Assembly: GCF_020166345.1 (NCBI RefSeq)
Contig: NZ_JAIUJS010000001.1
Span: 372,001-436,000, forward strand
Direction: 5' to 3'
Length of the DNA stretch: 64,000 nucleotides
From: Winogradskyella vincentii
GTDB lineage: Bacteria; Bacteroidota; Bacteroidia; Flavobacteriales; Flavobacteriaceae
Part shown: in pieces, positions 42,620 to 52,368 of the stretch
How positions within the stretch are numbered: position 1 is the stretch's first letter
How the letters are laid out: each line of letters begins with the position of its first letter
Program-made: the position numbers and the translations under genes
The notes under the pieces: model-generated
What the model saw: only the letters and a program-made list of their open reading frames with translations
What the model was told of the DNA's origin: nothing
The model's database searches: none

Positions 42620-44473
42620 TTAGGATTTAAAAAGGCTGTCCGGTTCTGTGAGTTGATTCAATTCGTTAACTAATGTCTCATCCAATAATTTAAGTCCGTA
42701 TTGATATGAAGCATTCATCCAACCAAATCCCTCTTGGGTTATATATTCAAAATCTGTCCCAACGTTACCATACTCAGCAAAAACCTTATGTGTTGCTTCA
42801 ACAACATCATATTTCTCTGGAATGGTACCATTGTAATCTACCGCATTCCGTGTAATCATATAAAGCCATCTGTAAACTAATTCTTGTAGTTCAGTATTGA
42901 AATCATACATTTTTAATGCCTTCCATATGAGCATTTGATGAGGTGCCCAACCATTTGGATAATCCCATTGCCTTTGGATAGCTCCATCAGGCAGATTACT
43001 GTTCATTTTTCTTGAAGTTCCCGCAATACCGCCTTTTTCCTTTAGTTGGCGCATTAAAGTATCTACTACTTTATATACATCTCGTGTATCAACTAAACCT
43101 GCCCAAAGCGGGAAATAATTTGAAGCACTTTCAAAATGAGTCTGGCTTTTTGTTCTAAAATTATAGTCAAAATACTGAGCATGCTCTTCATTCCACATTA
43201 ATTTCTGCATACATTCGGCTCTTTCTTCCATAATTTGAAACCAATATGTACTATGCCATCCTTCAAACTCACCATCAAAATAATTTTCTATTAAATGCGC
43301 AAAGTCAGATTCGTATTTGTACAATAGACTATTTAAATCAACCGTATTCAAATCTGCACAGACATCATCTAATCTCCAAGACGTATCATGACCAGATTCT
43401 CGTAAACTTCTATCATGTACAAAATAACGATCTAATTCTTCATTGATAATTGCTCCATCTTGGTACATTTTAGCGAATTCTCTTATAGAAATTCCCTCTT
43501 TTTCTGCATACTTCTTCAATTCCTCATCAAAATGTCCTTCCTCACATTCTGGTGGCATACCAATTCCTTCAGCTCTATATCGATTTAGTCCATTTGAAGT
43601 GAGTCTTTTTCCCTCAACCATCCAAACGGTCTCATATTCTTTAATAGCTGTTTTTAAATGAATTGCAAGCCAACCTTTATCTTTAGTTACTTCAAAGATT
43701 TCGGAAATTAAACTACTGTAAAATGGAGGTTGTGTTCTAGTTAGGTAATAACTTCTATTTGCATTTAATATTTTGCCATAGTTCTCAATTTGATACTGAA
43801 AATTATCTGCCATAGCTTTTGCTAAATCTACTTTACCATCACATAACAGACCAACAGCCTCAAAATAGCTATCCCACCCATACATTTCATTAAACCTGCC
43901 ACCAGGAACAACAAATGGAACACCTTTTACCTCATTATTTTCAACCTCAAGTTTTAGGCTTAAAATACCAGGTTGCTCATTTATAGATTTTACATATTCT
44001 GGTGTAATTTCAGTTGGAAGCTTTACTGCTTTTATTGGCAATTCCTTTTCTAGAGCATTGTAATAATCAAAAGCTAAACTATCACCATTTGGCACATATA
44101 CTGGAAGGATTTCGGCAGTTAGGCTTTCATTTTTTGAATCTGAAATAAGCCCTTCAATCCCAGATTTATCCATTCGTCTAGTTAAGCCTTTCCAATAGAA
44201 ATCGCGTATCATACGAGAAATTCTTTTGGTGGGTAATTCATCAATAAATTCTTGATTTACAAAAGCCTCAGATTTACCTTGTTGTTTTTGAATTACAAGT
44301 TCTTGTAACAAATTAGAAAGCTGATAAGTCCCTTTGATTATTAATTTTTCACCGCTATTTGACAACAATTCAAATTGCTTTGGCCCATTGTCTTCAATGG
44401 TGATTTTTTTATCACCATCAGTATCTTCTTGTTCTAGAAGTTTTGATAATATATCATCAATATCAACTATCAT
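42620..44473 (-). CDS. GH37 neutral trehalase with fungal-type Ca-binding N-domain
   Basis: This 617-residue cytosolic protein hydrolyses trehalose or a related alpha-glucoside. Both trehalase signatures are present: PGGRFNEMYGWDSYF (190-204) and QWDYPNGWAP (502-511). The catalytic acid is D363 in ESGHD and the base is E576 in EYITQEGFGW. The N-terminal part has an EF-hand-like loop, D17-T-D19-G-D21-K-K-I-T-I-E-D28, then KGTYQLSNLLQELVI and ISRMIRDFYWKGLTRRMD. That layout matches the calcium-binding domain of fungal neutral trehalases (Nth1) rather than E. coli TreA/TreF. It overlaps the MFS gene upstream by 11 bp. Confidence 0.87.
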   Translation of the reverse strand: MIVDIDDILSKLLEQEDTDGDKKITIEDNGPKQFELLSNSGEKLIIKGTYQLSNLLQELVIQKQQGKSEAFVNQEFIDELPTKRISRMIRDFYWKGLTRRMDKSGIEGLISDSKNESLTAEILPVYVPNGDSLAFDYYNALEKELPIKAVKLPTEITPEYVKSINEQPGILSLKLEVENNEVKGVPFVVPGGRFNEMYGWDSYFEAVGLLCDGKVDLAKAMADNFQYQIENYGKILNANRSYYLTRTQPPFYSSLISEIFEVTKDKGWLAIHLKTAIKEYETVWMVEGKRLTSNGLNRYRAEGIGMPPECEEGHFDEELKKYAEKEGISIREFAKMYQDGAIINEELDRYFVHDRSLRESGHDTSWRLDDVCADLNTVDLNSLLYKYESDFAHLIENYFDGEFEGWHSTYWFQIMEERAECMQKLMWNEEHAQYFDYNFRTKSQTHFESASNYFPLWAGLVDTRDVYKVVDTLMRQLKEKGGIAGTSRKMNSNLPDGAIQRQWDYPNGWAPHQMLIWKALKMYDFNTELQELVYRWLYMITRNAVDYNGTIPEKYDVVEATHKVFAEYGNVGTDFEYITQEGFGWMNASYQYGLKLLDETLVNELNQLTEPDSLFKS

Positions 44474-45695
44474 GATTGTCTTGTTTTTTAATAAGACGTT
44501 TAATTATTAAAACTGAAATAACCAATAAGGCGATTGGTATAATTAAGAAATAAAAGGCATTTACACCTCCAATATGTTCAAACAATGTACCTACTATTCT
44601 AGACCCTAAAGTGCCACCTAAGGCAGAAAAAATTATAATAAGCCCTGACATTGGAGAGTGAAGTCGTTTTGGTAAATGACTTAATACTGTTGAATTTAAC
44701 AAAGGATAAATTGGCGCAATAAAAAGACCAATTAAGGGTAAAATAAATCCTAATAATGGTACGTCACCTAACCCATTTAAAACTACCGCATTCCCCTCCA
44801 TCTTGAGCTGTGGTAAAACACTTAATAATATTACTACCGAAATTATAGAACATACTATAACTATTTTTTCCCAGGCAATTGATTTAGAAACCCAGCCTGC
44901 AATGAATCTTCCAAGTGCTAAAGAAATGGCAAGAATGGATGCCATCTGTACACTCAAAACTTCAGAAAATGAAAATATTTTTTCATTAAATCTCGGAAGC
45001 CATGTCATTATTCCTTGTTCTACCATCACAAAAAAGAAGGCAGAAAAAATAAAAACTAATACTAAGGGCATCACCAACAAACCCGCTGAACTTTTTATAT
45101 CGTCTACCACACTTTTACCAGAAGTTTCTATTGGTATATTAATCTTAGAAAAAAGCAGTAACACAAATGAAAGTGCTATTATTACGCATAATACAGGATA
45201 AACCTGTAGCCATGCATCAGGATCAGTATCACTATAAAAAGCTGGGAATAAAAAGTAAGCACTAGCTATACCAACCATAAAGAATCCTTCTACAGAACTC
45301 ATTAATGCAGAATGTTCCTTTGGAGTATCTGTTACAACACCAATAAGGCTATAAACAGATAATTTTATTAGTGCAAAACTGACACCAACGGTTAGAAACA
45401 AAACTTTAGCGGTATCGAAGGTGTTTCCGTAATACATACCTAAACAACCAAAAAAAACTATTACCAATGCAACAAGCATTGCACGTTTATAGCCAAATCT
45501 TGGTAAAAATGATGCCACTAAAAATGAGACAAATGCAATTGGCAAATCTTTAAATGCTTCTAATAGTGATGCGTCAGACTCAACAACTCCATAGACATTA
45601 ATAGATTTAGCAATTACAATTCCAACACTATTAAGTAAAATGGCAAATACAAAGTAATTGAGGTATATTGATAATTTAATGCTAAAATTCTTCAT
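44463..45695 (-). CDS. MFS sugar transporter
   Basis: This 410-residue inner-membrane carrier has 12 predicted helices. The LPRFGYKRAMLVALVIVFFG loop region and GVVTDTPKEHSALMSSVEGFFMVGIA are typical of FucP/NarK-like MFS sugar carriers. The gene starts 12 bp after the SUC-type MFS gene and overlaps the trehalase gene by 11 bp, so the pair is translationally coupled. The physical coupling suggests it delivers the trehalase substrate to the cytosol (inference). Confidence 0.82.
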   Translation of the reverse strand: MKNFSIKLSIYLNYFVFAILLNSVGIVIAKSINVYGVVESDASLLEAFKDLPIAFVSFLVASFLPRFGYKRAMLVALVIVFFGCLGMYYGNTFDTAKVLFLTVGVSFALIKLSVYSLIGVVTDTPKEHSALMSSVEGFFMVGIASAYFLFPAFYSDTDPDAWLQVYPVLCVIIALSFVLLLFSKINIPIETSGKSVVDDIKSSAGLLVMPLVLVFIFSAFFFVMVEQGIMTWLPRFNEKIFSFSEVLSVQMASILAISLALGRFIAGWVSKSIAWEKIVIVCSIISVVILLSVLPQLKMEGNAVVLNGLGDVPLLGFILPLIGLFIAPIYPLLNSTVLSHLPKRLHSPMSGLIIIFSALGGTLGSRIVGTLFEHIGGVNAFYFLIIPIALLVISVLIIKRLIKKQDNHDS

Positions 45696-45707
45696 AACTC
45701 AAATCCT

Positions 45708-47036
45708 TTAATTTTCTTCAATATCTACTTCATCAACAGAGGTATTAGGTTCGTTAAGTCGCAAAGCCAGTACAGCTGCTATAACAAAGAAAACTCCGGC
45801 AAACATAATAGCATTTGTTGCTACACCGCCTAAAAGATACTTGTAGATTGGCCCAAATGATAAGGTTTGTATTCCCATAGGAATTACTATCATCATGTTT
45901 AAAATTCCCATATAAACCCCACGTCTCTCTTGAGAAACAACCTTTGAGACCATAGTATAAGGTATTCCCATCATTGCTGCCCAACCTATACCAAATAAGA
46001 CCATTGGAATCAATACCATATTTGGATCTTGGATATTAGGAATTGAGAATAAAGCTATTGCCGTTCCCACCAAACTTAATGCATATACTTTTTTACCACC
46101 AAACTTCATTGTTAAAGGGACCAATGCTAATGCAACCAACATTGTAACTACGTTATATGTTGTATTCATTTTTGCCGCTTGCGCTGCAGCCTCAGATGTA
46201 GAATAGTTTAAAGTTTGCCTAAATAATGGTGTTATGAATTGCCAATAAATAAATAGCGCATACCATTGAAAAAGATATACACCTGCAATCTTCCACATGA
46301 ATTTTGGCATGTCCTTAATGGCATCAATAATTTCAGTAAATGGTTCTTTTACTCTATGCGCAAAACCAAGACTTTTACTATGATTTATGTCCGCAAGTTC
46401 TTTATCTGTTGGCGGAATTTCTGGTGTTTTTAGCACGGACCATAGAATAGTAGTTATGGACAGAATCCCACCTATATAAAATGAATAGTACAGCCATTGT
46501 GGTATTTTACCTGCAACTTCTATATCTCCACCAAACCACTTTTGGAATAATATAATTGATCCATTAGCCAAGAGAATACCAGCACCCACAAATAAACTTT
46601 GCATTTGATACCCAAGACTTAATTGTTTCTCTGGTAATTTATCTCCAACAAATGCACGGTATGGTTCCATTGCCATATTATTACCTACATCCAATAGCCA
46701 TAATAATCCTACAGCAAACCATAGCACTGGACTATTTGGGAATGCAAATAAACAAAGACTGCCGATAAGTGCTCCAATAAGAAAATAAGGTTTGCGTCTT
46801 CCCCAACGAGGCGACCATGTTTTATCTGACATTGCACCTATTATTGGCTGAACAATTAATCCTGTAACTGGACCAGCTATATTTAAAATTGGCAACATAT
46901 CCTCAGGTGCACCGAGATATAAAAATATTGGATTTATAGCTGTTTGCTGGAGTCCAAAACTATACTGAATGCCGAGAAATCCAACATTCATATTAAAGAT
47001 TTGCCAAAAGGATAATCTTGGTTTGGTTAGTTTCAT
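45708..47036 (-). CDS. MFS glycoside transporter (SUC/maltose SLC45-like)
   Basis: This 442-residue carrier has 12 TM helices and the sugar-cation symporter signatures IGAMSDKTWSPRWGRRKPYF (loop 2-3, with the RWGRRKPY motif) and LDVGNNMAMEPYRAFVGDKL. These are diagnostic of the SUC/SLC45 branch that carries sucrose, maltose and related alpha-glucosides with protons. It would import intact disaccharides or glucosylglycerol for cytosolic trehalase or GH13 enzymes. A 111-bp gap separates it from the kinase gene, so a secondary promoter is possible there. Confidence 0.86.
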   Translation of the reverse strand: MKLTKPRLSFWQIFNMNVGFLGIQYSFGLQQTAINPIFLYLGAPEDMLPILNIAGPVTGLIVQPIIGAMSDKTWSPRWGRRKPYFLIGALIGSLCLFAFPNSPVLWFAVGLLWLLDVGNNMAMEPYRAFVGDKLPEKQLSLGYQMQSLFVGAGILLANGSIILFQKWFGGDIEVAGKIPQWLYYSFYIGGILSITTILWSVLKTPEIPPTDKELADINHSKSLGFAHRVKEPFTEIIDAIKDMPKFMWKIAGVYLFQWYALFIYWQFITPLFRQTLNYSTSEAAAQAAKMNTTYNVVTMLVALALVPLTMKFGGKKVYALSLVGTAIALFSIPNIQDPNMVLIPMVLFGIGWAAMMGIPYTMVSKVVSQERRGVYMGILNMMIVIPMGIQTLSFGPIYKYLLGGVATNAIMFAGVFFVIAAVLALRLNEPNTSVDEVDIEEN

Positions 47037-47147
47037 ATTGTTTTTATTAGTTAGTTTCTTTATTAAAACATTATCTATAAATGAAGTGTATTTGATAGCT
47101 AAATCAAACTTTCAAATAATTGTTCCAAATTGATAATACAACAGGAA

Positions 47148-47783
47148 TTAACTAGTTGAAACTTCATTTTTAACGAGCATATTAGCATATTTACTTTGCT
47201 CATTGATAATATTATGTTCTATTTCTAGAACCTTTTCATTGAAATCATTCATAATGTCTCTTGCACGTTTTACTCTATTGGATTTTGTGTCTATGAATGA
47301 GTTTTCAATAAAAACTTTATAAGTAGGATTCTTAAGGAGCATAGTATAGGTACCCTCAACAATACAAAAATCAAAACGGCTAGAGTCTATTGTTTCAGAT
47401 CCAATAGAATTGTTATCGTAATCCACCAAAGGCTTATTAATTAGACCCTTATTGCTTAAAAATGAACTTAAATGTTTATCTAAAAGCTTTAAATTAACTT
47501 CAGATGATCCAACATTGGCGATATCCTCAAGCCTTTTATTATGATTATCTTTTGGTGGTAGGTAAAAATAATCATCACCATGAAATAGATATCCCTTCAA
47601 TCCTAATTTAGCTTCAATATCTAACAATAAGGCATAAGCCAATGATGTTTTACCAGAACCAGATTCTCCACCTACTGCAATACAACACCGTTTCTTTGAG
47701 ACAAATTCTGAGTTTAATCTTTCAATTATTTCGTTGTTAGTCTTTTTAAAACTACTATGATATGTAAGCTTATCACCTATCAT
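47148..47783 (-). CDS. P-loop kinase, uridine kinase/PRK-like fold
   Basis: This 211-residue cytosolic protein has the Walker A motif GGESGSGKTS at about 38-47, a HGDDYFYLPPKDNHNKR segment like the uridine kinase family, and VEGTYTMLL, the Walker B-like strand. It lacks the features of true uridine kinases beyond the fold. The same superfamily includes phosphoribulokinase and plant-type glycerate kinase, so it may phosphorylate a small sugar, glycerate or similar product of this locus (inference). It is 5 bp behind the haloperoxidase-like gene in the SusCD block. Confidence 0.72.
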   Translation of the reverse strand: MIGDKLTYHSSFKKTNNEIIERLNSEFVSKKRCCIAVGGESGSGKTSLAYALLLDIEAKLGLKGYLFHGDDYFYLPPKDNHNKRLEDIANVGSSEVNLKLLDKHLSSFLSNKGLINKPLVDYDNNSIGSETIDSSRFDFCIVEGTYTMLLKNPTYKVFIENSFIDTKSNRVKRARDIMNDFNEKVLEIEHNIINEQSKYANMLVKNEVSTS

Positions 47784-47788
47784 ACTAT

Positions 47789-49126
47789 TTATTCAAACTT
47801 CATTTTAAGATTGCTAACTACAAAATTACCAACATTTCTTCCTTGAATCAATCCTTCATCGATTGCAGCCCTATAGTGAATACCGCCATATAATCTACTC
47901 ACCGCTGCCTCCTCAGCTGCTAGATTAAAAGATTTAAAAGAGCGTACTGGAAGTCCGTATGGTACTTCAGTATCATCATCAAAAGCAAAATTATCTCCAA
48001 AAATGGCTGTAAGTGCTGTAGATGCTGCTCCAGAAACAACGGAGTGTCCACTGGTATATTCTGGGAATGGTGGTGTTTGTAAAATTGGCAACCAATCCGG
48101 ATCTAAATGCTGATTAATTAGTGTTTCTGGTCTTATAAGATTACTTCTGTATTTCTCATCCCAACAACTTATAAATGCATCTGCGATAGCTATTGAAGTC
48201 TTAGTATAAGCATTTACAGTTTGCGCTACATTTGAATTTGTGTTTCTCGAGGCTATCTTAACTATACCAATCCAATGTGCGCCTGGAGATATTTTCTTGG
48301 TTGCAAACATAAAATGTCCACGAGTAACAGACACAAAAGGATTACAATCCCAAAACTGTGCGATTTCAATTTCTTCTGAGTCATCCCCTTTTTTTGTTAT
48401 CTCCATACTAACATCATAAACCTCCATGAGTTCTTCATGAAATTTAGAACCTTCTTCCAAAGAAAATTCAGGATGTTTAGTAGGTTTAAACTGAGCTGCA
48501 GAATCTAAGACAAAGGTTCTGATTTTATTCCAGTGTGGCTCAATACCATCCATATATGAAGGTGGAGTTGGTTGCCATCTCGATGGATCGTCTGTATCAA
48601 CCGTGAACTTAGGCATCGTTCTCGTTTGATTATAATTATCTTTATCCATCCACTGTTTAATATGATCTACTACTTCAAAAGCGTAGGTTTTTGCTGTGTT
48701 GAATTCAGGTTCATTTTTTTCCTTCCAATCCGAATATAGACTGTCCTGTAACACCTCCATTTTCTCTTCAGAAAAAATAAGTGATTTACTAAGCTCCATA
48801 TGCGCAATTATTGCCGCTAATTCTAGATTAATATCCTTTGAACTATCTGCTAACGGAATTGCTGAAAGTTCCTTTATCTTGCCTTCCAAAGATTCCATTT
48901 CTTGAGTCTTCTGAGCCAAAATTTCGTAGGCTGCAATATTTGGATAAACAAATACTCTACTAGCTACTGGTGGTGAAAATATATCATGGATTTGTATTTC
49001 CATCACTTTGTCAACTGATGCATGAAAAACCTCTGGTGATATTACGATTGGTTCCGCTGGTTTACTACAACTTGATACCGCAAATACAATACTTAAAATG
49101 TATATATAATGCTTAAATCTCTTCAT
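47789..49126 (-). CDS. Vanadium-dependent haloperoxidase-like lipoprotein (PAP2 superfamily)
   Basis: This 445-residue lipoprotein (IVFAVSSCSKP) has the three anion-binding blocks of PAP2/vanadium haloperoxidases: KYRSNLIRPETLINQ, PEYTSGHSVVSGAA (the SGH block) and EEAAVSRLYGGIHYRAAIDEG (with the axial-type His). The family either oxidises halides with vanadate or acts as acid phosphatase; sequence alone does not decide. Such genes repeatedly accompany FG-GAP/UnbV lipoproteins and SusCD pairs in Bacteroidetes. It follows the FG-GAP gene by 16 bp. Confidence 0.85.
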   Translation of the reverse strand: MKRFKHYIYILSIVFAVSSCSKPAEPIVISPEVFHASVDKVMEIQIHDIFSPPVASRVFVYPNIAAYEILAQKTQEMESLEGKIKELSAIPLADSSKDINLELAAIIAHMELSKSLIFSEEKMEVLQDSLYSDWKEKNEPEFNTAKTYAFEVVDHIKQWMDKDNYNQTRTMPKFTVDTDDPSRWQPTPPSYMDGIEPHWNKIRTFVLDSAAQFKPTKHPEFSLEEGSKFHEELMEVYDVSMEITKKGDDSEEIEIAQFWDCNPFVSVTRGHFMFATKKISPGAHWIGIVKIASRNTNSNVAQTVNAYTKTSIAIADAFISCWDEKYRSNLIRPETLINQHLDPDWLPILQTPPFPEYTSGHSVVSGAASTALTAIFGDNFAFDDDTEVPYGLPVRSFKSFNLAAEEAAVSRLYGGIHYRAAIDEGLIQGRNVGNFVVSNLKMKFE

Positions 49127-49142
49127 TTCTCAATCCTTCTTT

Positions 49143-52100
49143 TTATAGGTTTGTCTTATACGACCTACCATTATTTGAAATAATTAAATATTCGTTTTCT
49201 TTTAGTTTAATAATTCTTCTACCTCTAATACCTTTAGGCAATTTGAGGCTTTCATAAGCAATATTATCAATATCGTTAAAGTTAAGTATTCCTCCTGAAT
49301 TTGAAGACGATTCACCTAACTCTGTTACATAGCTTTTATGATTACCTGTAAATATAAGATTACCATCATCAATTATCATATCCTCTAAAGTACTTAATTG
49401 TGCTTGTTTTGGTAAAGGAAGGGGCGAAAAAGTAACTCCGTCATTTAAATATAACATTGATCTTAATTCATAAATATACTTGATATTTATGATTTCATCT
49501 TCAGTCTTTTCTGTTAGATCACCTATGCTCGAAACGTTTGCGAATGAATTATAGTCTGTGTATTTTTTTCTTAGATAAGGCATTTGCTCTACCAGTTTAT
49601 CTTTAGAGGCAAATGGTACGTATGTACCAAAGAAATCATAAAATATGAGCTGATCTAATTTTTCGTTTTCATCAAAGTCATCTAAATACATTTTAACCGG
49701 CTTATCTTTTGATGCTTTCCACTTAAAATTAAGGCCAACATTACCAGCAATGATATCGAGATTTCCATCGTTATTTAAATCTGAAATTTCAACACTATTC
49801 CACATTCCATTTGTTTCGCCCAATCCAAAATCTTTGGTCTTATCGACGAATTTACCGTCGGCAGTAAAAGACATCACAGTAATTGGCATCCAATCTCCTG
49901 CAAGAACCAATTCTACCAAGCCATCATTATTTAAGTCTGCCCATTTAGAATCAGTTATCATTCCAAATCGCGCCTTTGCGTATATTTCAAAAACATTGTT
50001 TCCTTTGTTTTTAAGGATATAACTTTGAGGCGATAATCCATAAGCGCCTGGTACAGACCTATTGCCTATAAATAAATCTACCAATCCATCATTATCAAAA
50101 TCATGACTTGAGACTGTGCCTCCATTAGTACTTATTAACTTTGATTTTAGTTTAGAGAAATTACCCGTACCATCATTTATATAAACCCTGTCTTCTAATA
50201 AAGGGTGGCCACTTGGGTAGTCATTCCCACCACTTAAAGCATATATATCAAGATCACCATCGCTATCGATATCTAATGAAATGGCGTCGGTATCTTCATA
50301 TTTTGAATCTAAATTAAATACATCTGTACTGCTTTTTTCAAAACTCCCATCTTTATTCATAAAAAACAGTACTGGCTTTTGATTTCGCCCACCACCAATA
50401 AATAAATCTTTAAGTCCATCTCCATTAAAGTCCGCGTGTACAGCAGATGGTCCTTCCTTTGATAAATTTTCAGGTGCAAGTGCGTCCTGTTCGTAGTCTA
50501 AGAATACATTCTCAAAATGCCTAAATGCAAATTCATCATAGTTGGTTTTAGACAGGGAAATATAATCATTATCCTTTGTATTTTCTTTCTCAATAGTTAC
50601 TCTAGTATTAATTTCAATAGAAGAATTTAAACTTTTAGTTCCATCTAACCAAACTACTTTTACAGAATCGATTTGTTCTTTTTCCCCTAAACCAAAATGA
50701 ACGTCATTTGTTGAGCTAGACAGATATCCTTTTACTGAAATTTGCTCTTTAAAATAAACCTCATTTCCTGCATAGACATATACCTTGGCACCGTTAGTAT
50801 TAATTTCATTTTCGCCATTGCGAAGTTTAACTGTAAGAAAGTTATTCTCACTCGTATTTTCTAGAAGTGTAACATTTTCATTTATATTATTGACTACTAT
50901 GTCTAAATCACCATCATTATCCAAGTCTGAATATGCTGCACCATTTGAGTAAGTTCCTTTATTCTTTGAATCGACAAGTGTAGATTCAAAAGAGAGATTA
51001 TCCTTATTGGTAAATAGTTTATTAGGCAAATTTTGAGTTGGCATTAAATCAATGAGTTTTAACTCTAGACTATCTTGCTTCGTTTCATTATAATTTGCAA
51101 AATCTACAGTACTCAAATATTTAATATAGTCTAAATCATTGGGTCTTTTATAAATCCCATTTGTAACAAAAATGTCATTCAACCCATCATTATTATAATC
51201 TAATAACAACGGTGACCAACTCCAATCAGTAGCATGTGTTTCTGTTATTAATGCCGCGTCTACAAAATAATCTCCTTGATTTAATTGCAAGTGGTTTCTA
51301 GCATATTGTTGTTGAAAGCCGAATGAGTTTTTTATCTGGTTGATTTTATCTGAATCTTCTCCTCCAGATTTTAAAAATATCTCAGAATCATAAGGCATCA
51401 TATCTAAGCTATAAATGTCTAACTTACCGTTATTATTAATATCGGCGATATCAACACCCATGGTAAACCTTGACGTATGGTTGAAATATTCTGTACTAGA
51501 TTCCTTGAAGGTTTTATCTCCATTATTAATATAGAGGTAATCATTCTCATGAAAATCATTACCTACATAAATATCCATGAAACCATCATTATTGACATCT
51601 GATGTTGCCAATGCCAATCCATATCCTAAAGCACTACTATAAATGTTTGCCTCTTCAGTAACATCAACAAACTTTGACTGGCCATTAACAGTGGTGTTTT
51701 CAAATAAAAGGTCGCCTGATAACTCATCCTTAGCAGTTCTTGTTTTTGAGTTAGCATAAGAATATACGGTGTGAATGGAATGATTCATCAAATACATATC
51801 CATATCACCATCATTGTCATAGTCAAAAAAAGATGCTTGAGTAGAAAATCCAGAAAAATTCAATCCATATTTTTCTCCTTGTTCCTCAAATGTATTATTT
51901 CCCTTATTTATGTATAACTCATTTGACGAATTAAGTGTTTTATACTTTCCAACTTTACACACGTAAATGTCCAAAAGACCATCATTATTTACATCACTCA
52001 TAGTTACTCCTGTAGACCATGAGCTATTTTGGCTTATACCTGCTTCTTCTGATATATCCTTGAACTTAAGGTCACCTAAATTGAGATAAAGTTTATCTGG

Positions 52101-52367
52101 TTTTTGATTTGCGGTTAAATATATATCGTCTAAACCGTCGTTATTAATATCACCTATAGCAACACCACCACCATTATAATAATAAAGAAACTCAATTATA
52201 TTTAGATCTCCTGTATCTTTTAAATCATTAGAAAATACAAGACCAGAAACTTCGGAAGGGACGGTGTTGAAGGGAGCATTAGCAGTAGTATCTTTAACAT
52301 TACTCTCTCCTTCTTCATTTGCACAAGCAAAAATTAATAGAAATATTAAACCTATTTTCTTTTTCAT
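49143..52367 (-). CDS. FG-GAP/UnbV (CRTAC1-like) surface lipoprotein 1
   Basis: This 1074-residue lipoprotein (LIFLLIFACANEE) contains many Ca-binding FG-GAP/VCBS repeats, for example GDINNDGLDDIYLT, DVNNDGLLDIYVC, DYDNDGDMDMYL and DLDNDGDLDIVVNN. In mid-chain an ASPIC/UnbV domain (about 535-600) has VKGYLSSSTNDVHFGLG and VVWLDGTKS. A second set of repeats follows. These proteins form beta-propellers that are probably exposed on the outer membrane. Their function in sugar loci is unknown; they may capture substrate or support SusCD. It is the third of three paralogues in order of transcription. Confidence 0.87.
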   Translation of the reverse strand: MKKKIGLIFLLIFACANEEGESNVKDTTANAPFNTVPSEVSGLVFSNDLKDTGDLNIIEFLYYYNGGGVAIGDINNDGLDDIYLTANQKPDKLYLNLGDLKFKDISEEAGISQNSSWSTGVTMSDVNNDGLLDIYVCKVGKYKTLNSSNELYINKGNNTFEEQGEKYGLNFSGFSTQASFFDYDNDGDMDMYLMNHSIHTVYSYANSKTRTAKDELSGDLLFENTTVNGQSKFVDVTEEANIYSSALGYGLALATSDVNNDGFMDIYVGNDFHENDYLYINNGDKTFKESSTEYFNHTSRFTMGVDIADINNNGKLDIYSLDMMPYDSEIFLKSGGEDSDKINQIKNSFGFQQQYARNHLQLNQGDYFVDAALITETHATDWSWSPLLLDYNNDGLNDIFVTNGIYKRPNDLDYIKYLSTVDFANYNETKQDSLELKLIDLMPTQNLPNKLFTNKDNLSFESTLVDSKNKGTYSNGAAYSDLDNDGDLDIVVNNINENVTLLENTSENNFLTVKLRNGENEINTNGAKVYVYAGNEVYFKEQISVKGYLSSSTNDVHFGLGEKEQIDSVKVVWLDGTKSLNSSIEINTRVTIEKENTKDNDYISLSKTNYDEFAFRHFENVFLDYEQDALAPENLSKEGPSAVHADFNGDGLKDLFIGGGRNQKPVLFFMNKDGSFEKSSTDVFNLDSKYEDTDAISLDIDSDGDLDIYALSGGNDYPSGHPLLEDRVYINDGTGNFSKLKSKLISTNGGTVSSHDFDNDGLVDLFIGNRSVPGAYGLSPQSYILKNKGNNVFEIYAKARFGMITDSKWADLNNDGLVELVLAGDWMPITVMSFTADGKFVDKTKDFGLGETNGMWNSVEISDLNNDGNLDIIAGNVGLNFKWKASKDKPVKMYLDDFDENEKLDQLIFYDFFGTYVPFASKDKLVEQMPYLRKKYTDYNSFANVSSIGDLTEKTEDEIINIKYIYELRSMLYLNDGVTFSPLPLPKQAQLSTLEDMIIDDGNLIFTGNHKSYVTELGESSSNSGGILNFNDIDNIAYESLKLPKGIRGRRIIKLKENEYLIISNNGRSYKTNL

Positions 52368-52368
52368 A

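Noticed and set aside
44803-45201. 132-residue (+) frame inside an MFS gene
   Set aside because: Antisense shadow of membrane helices; no independent evidence.
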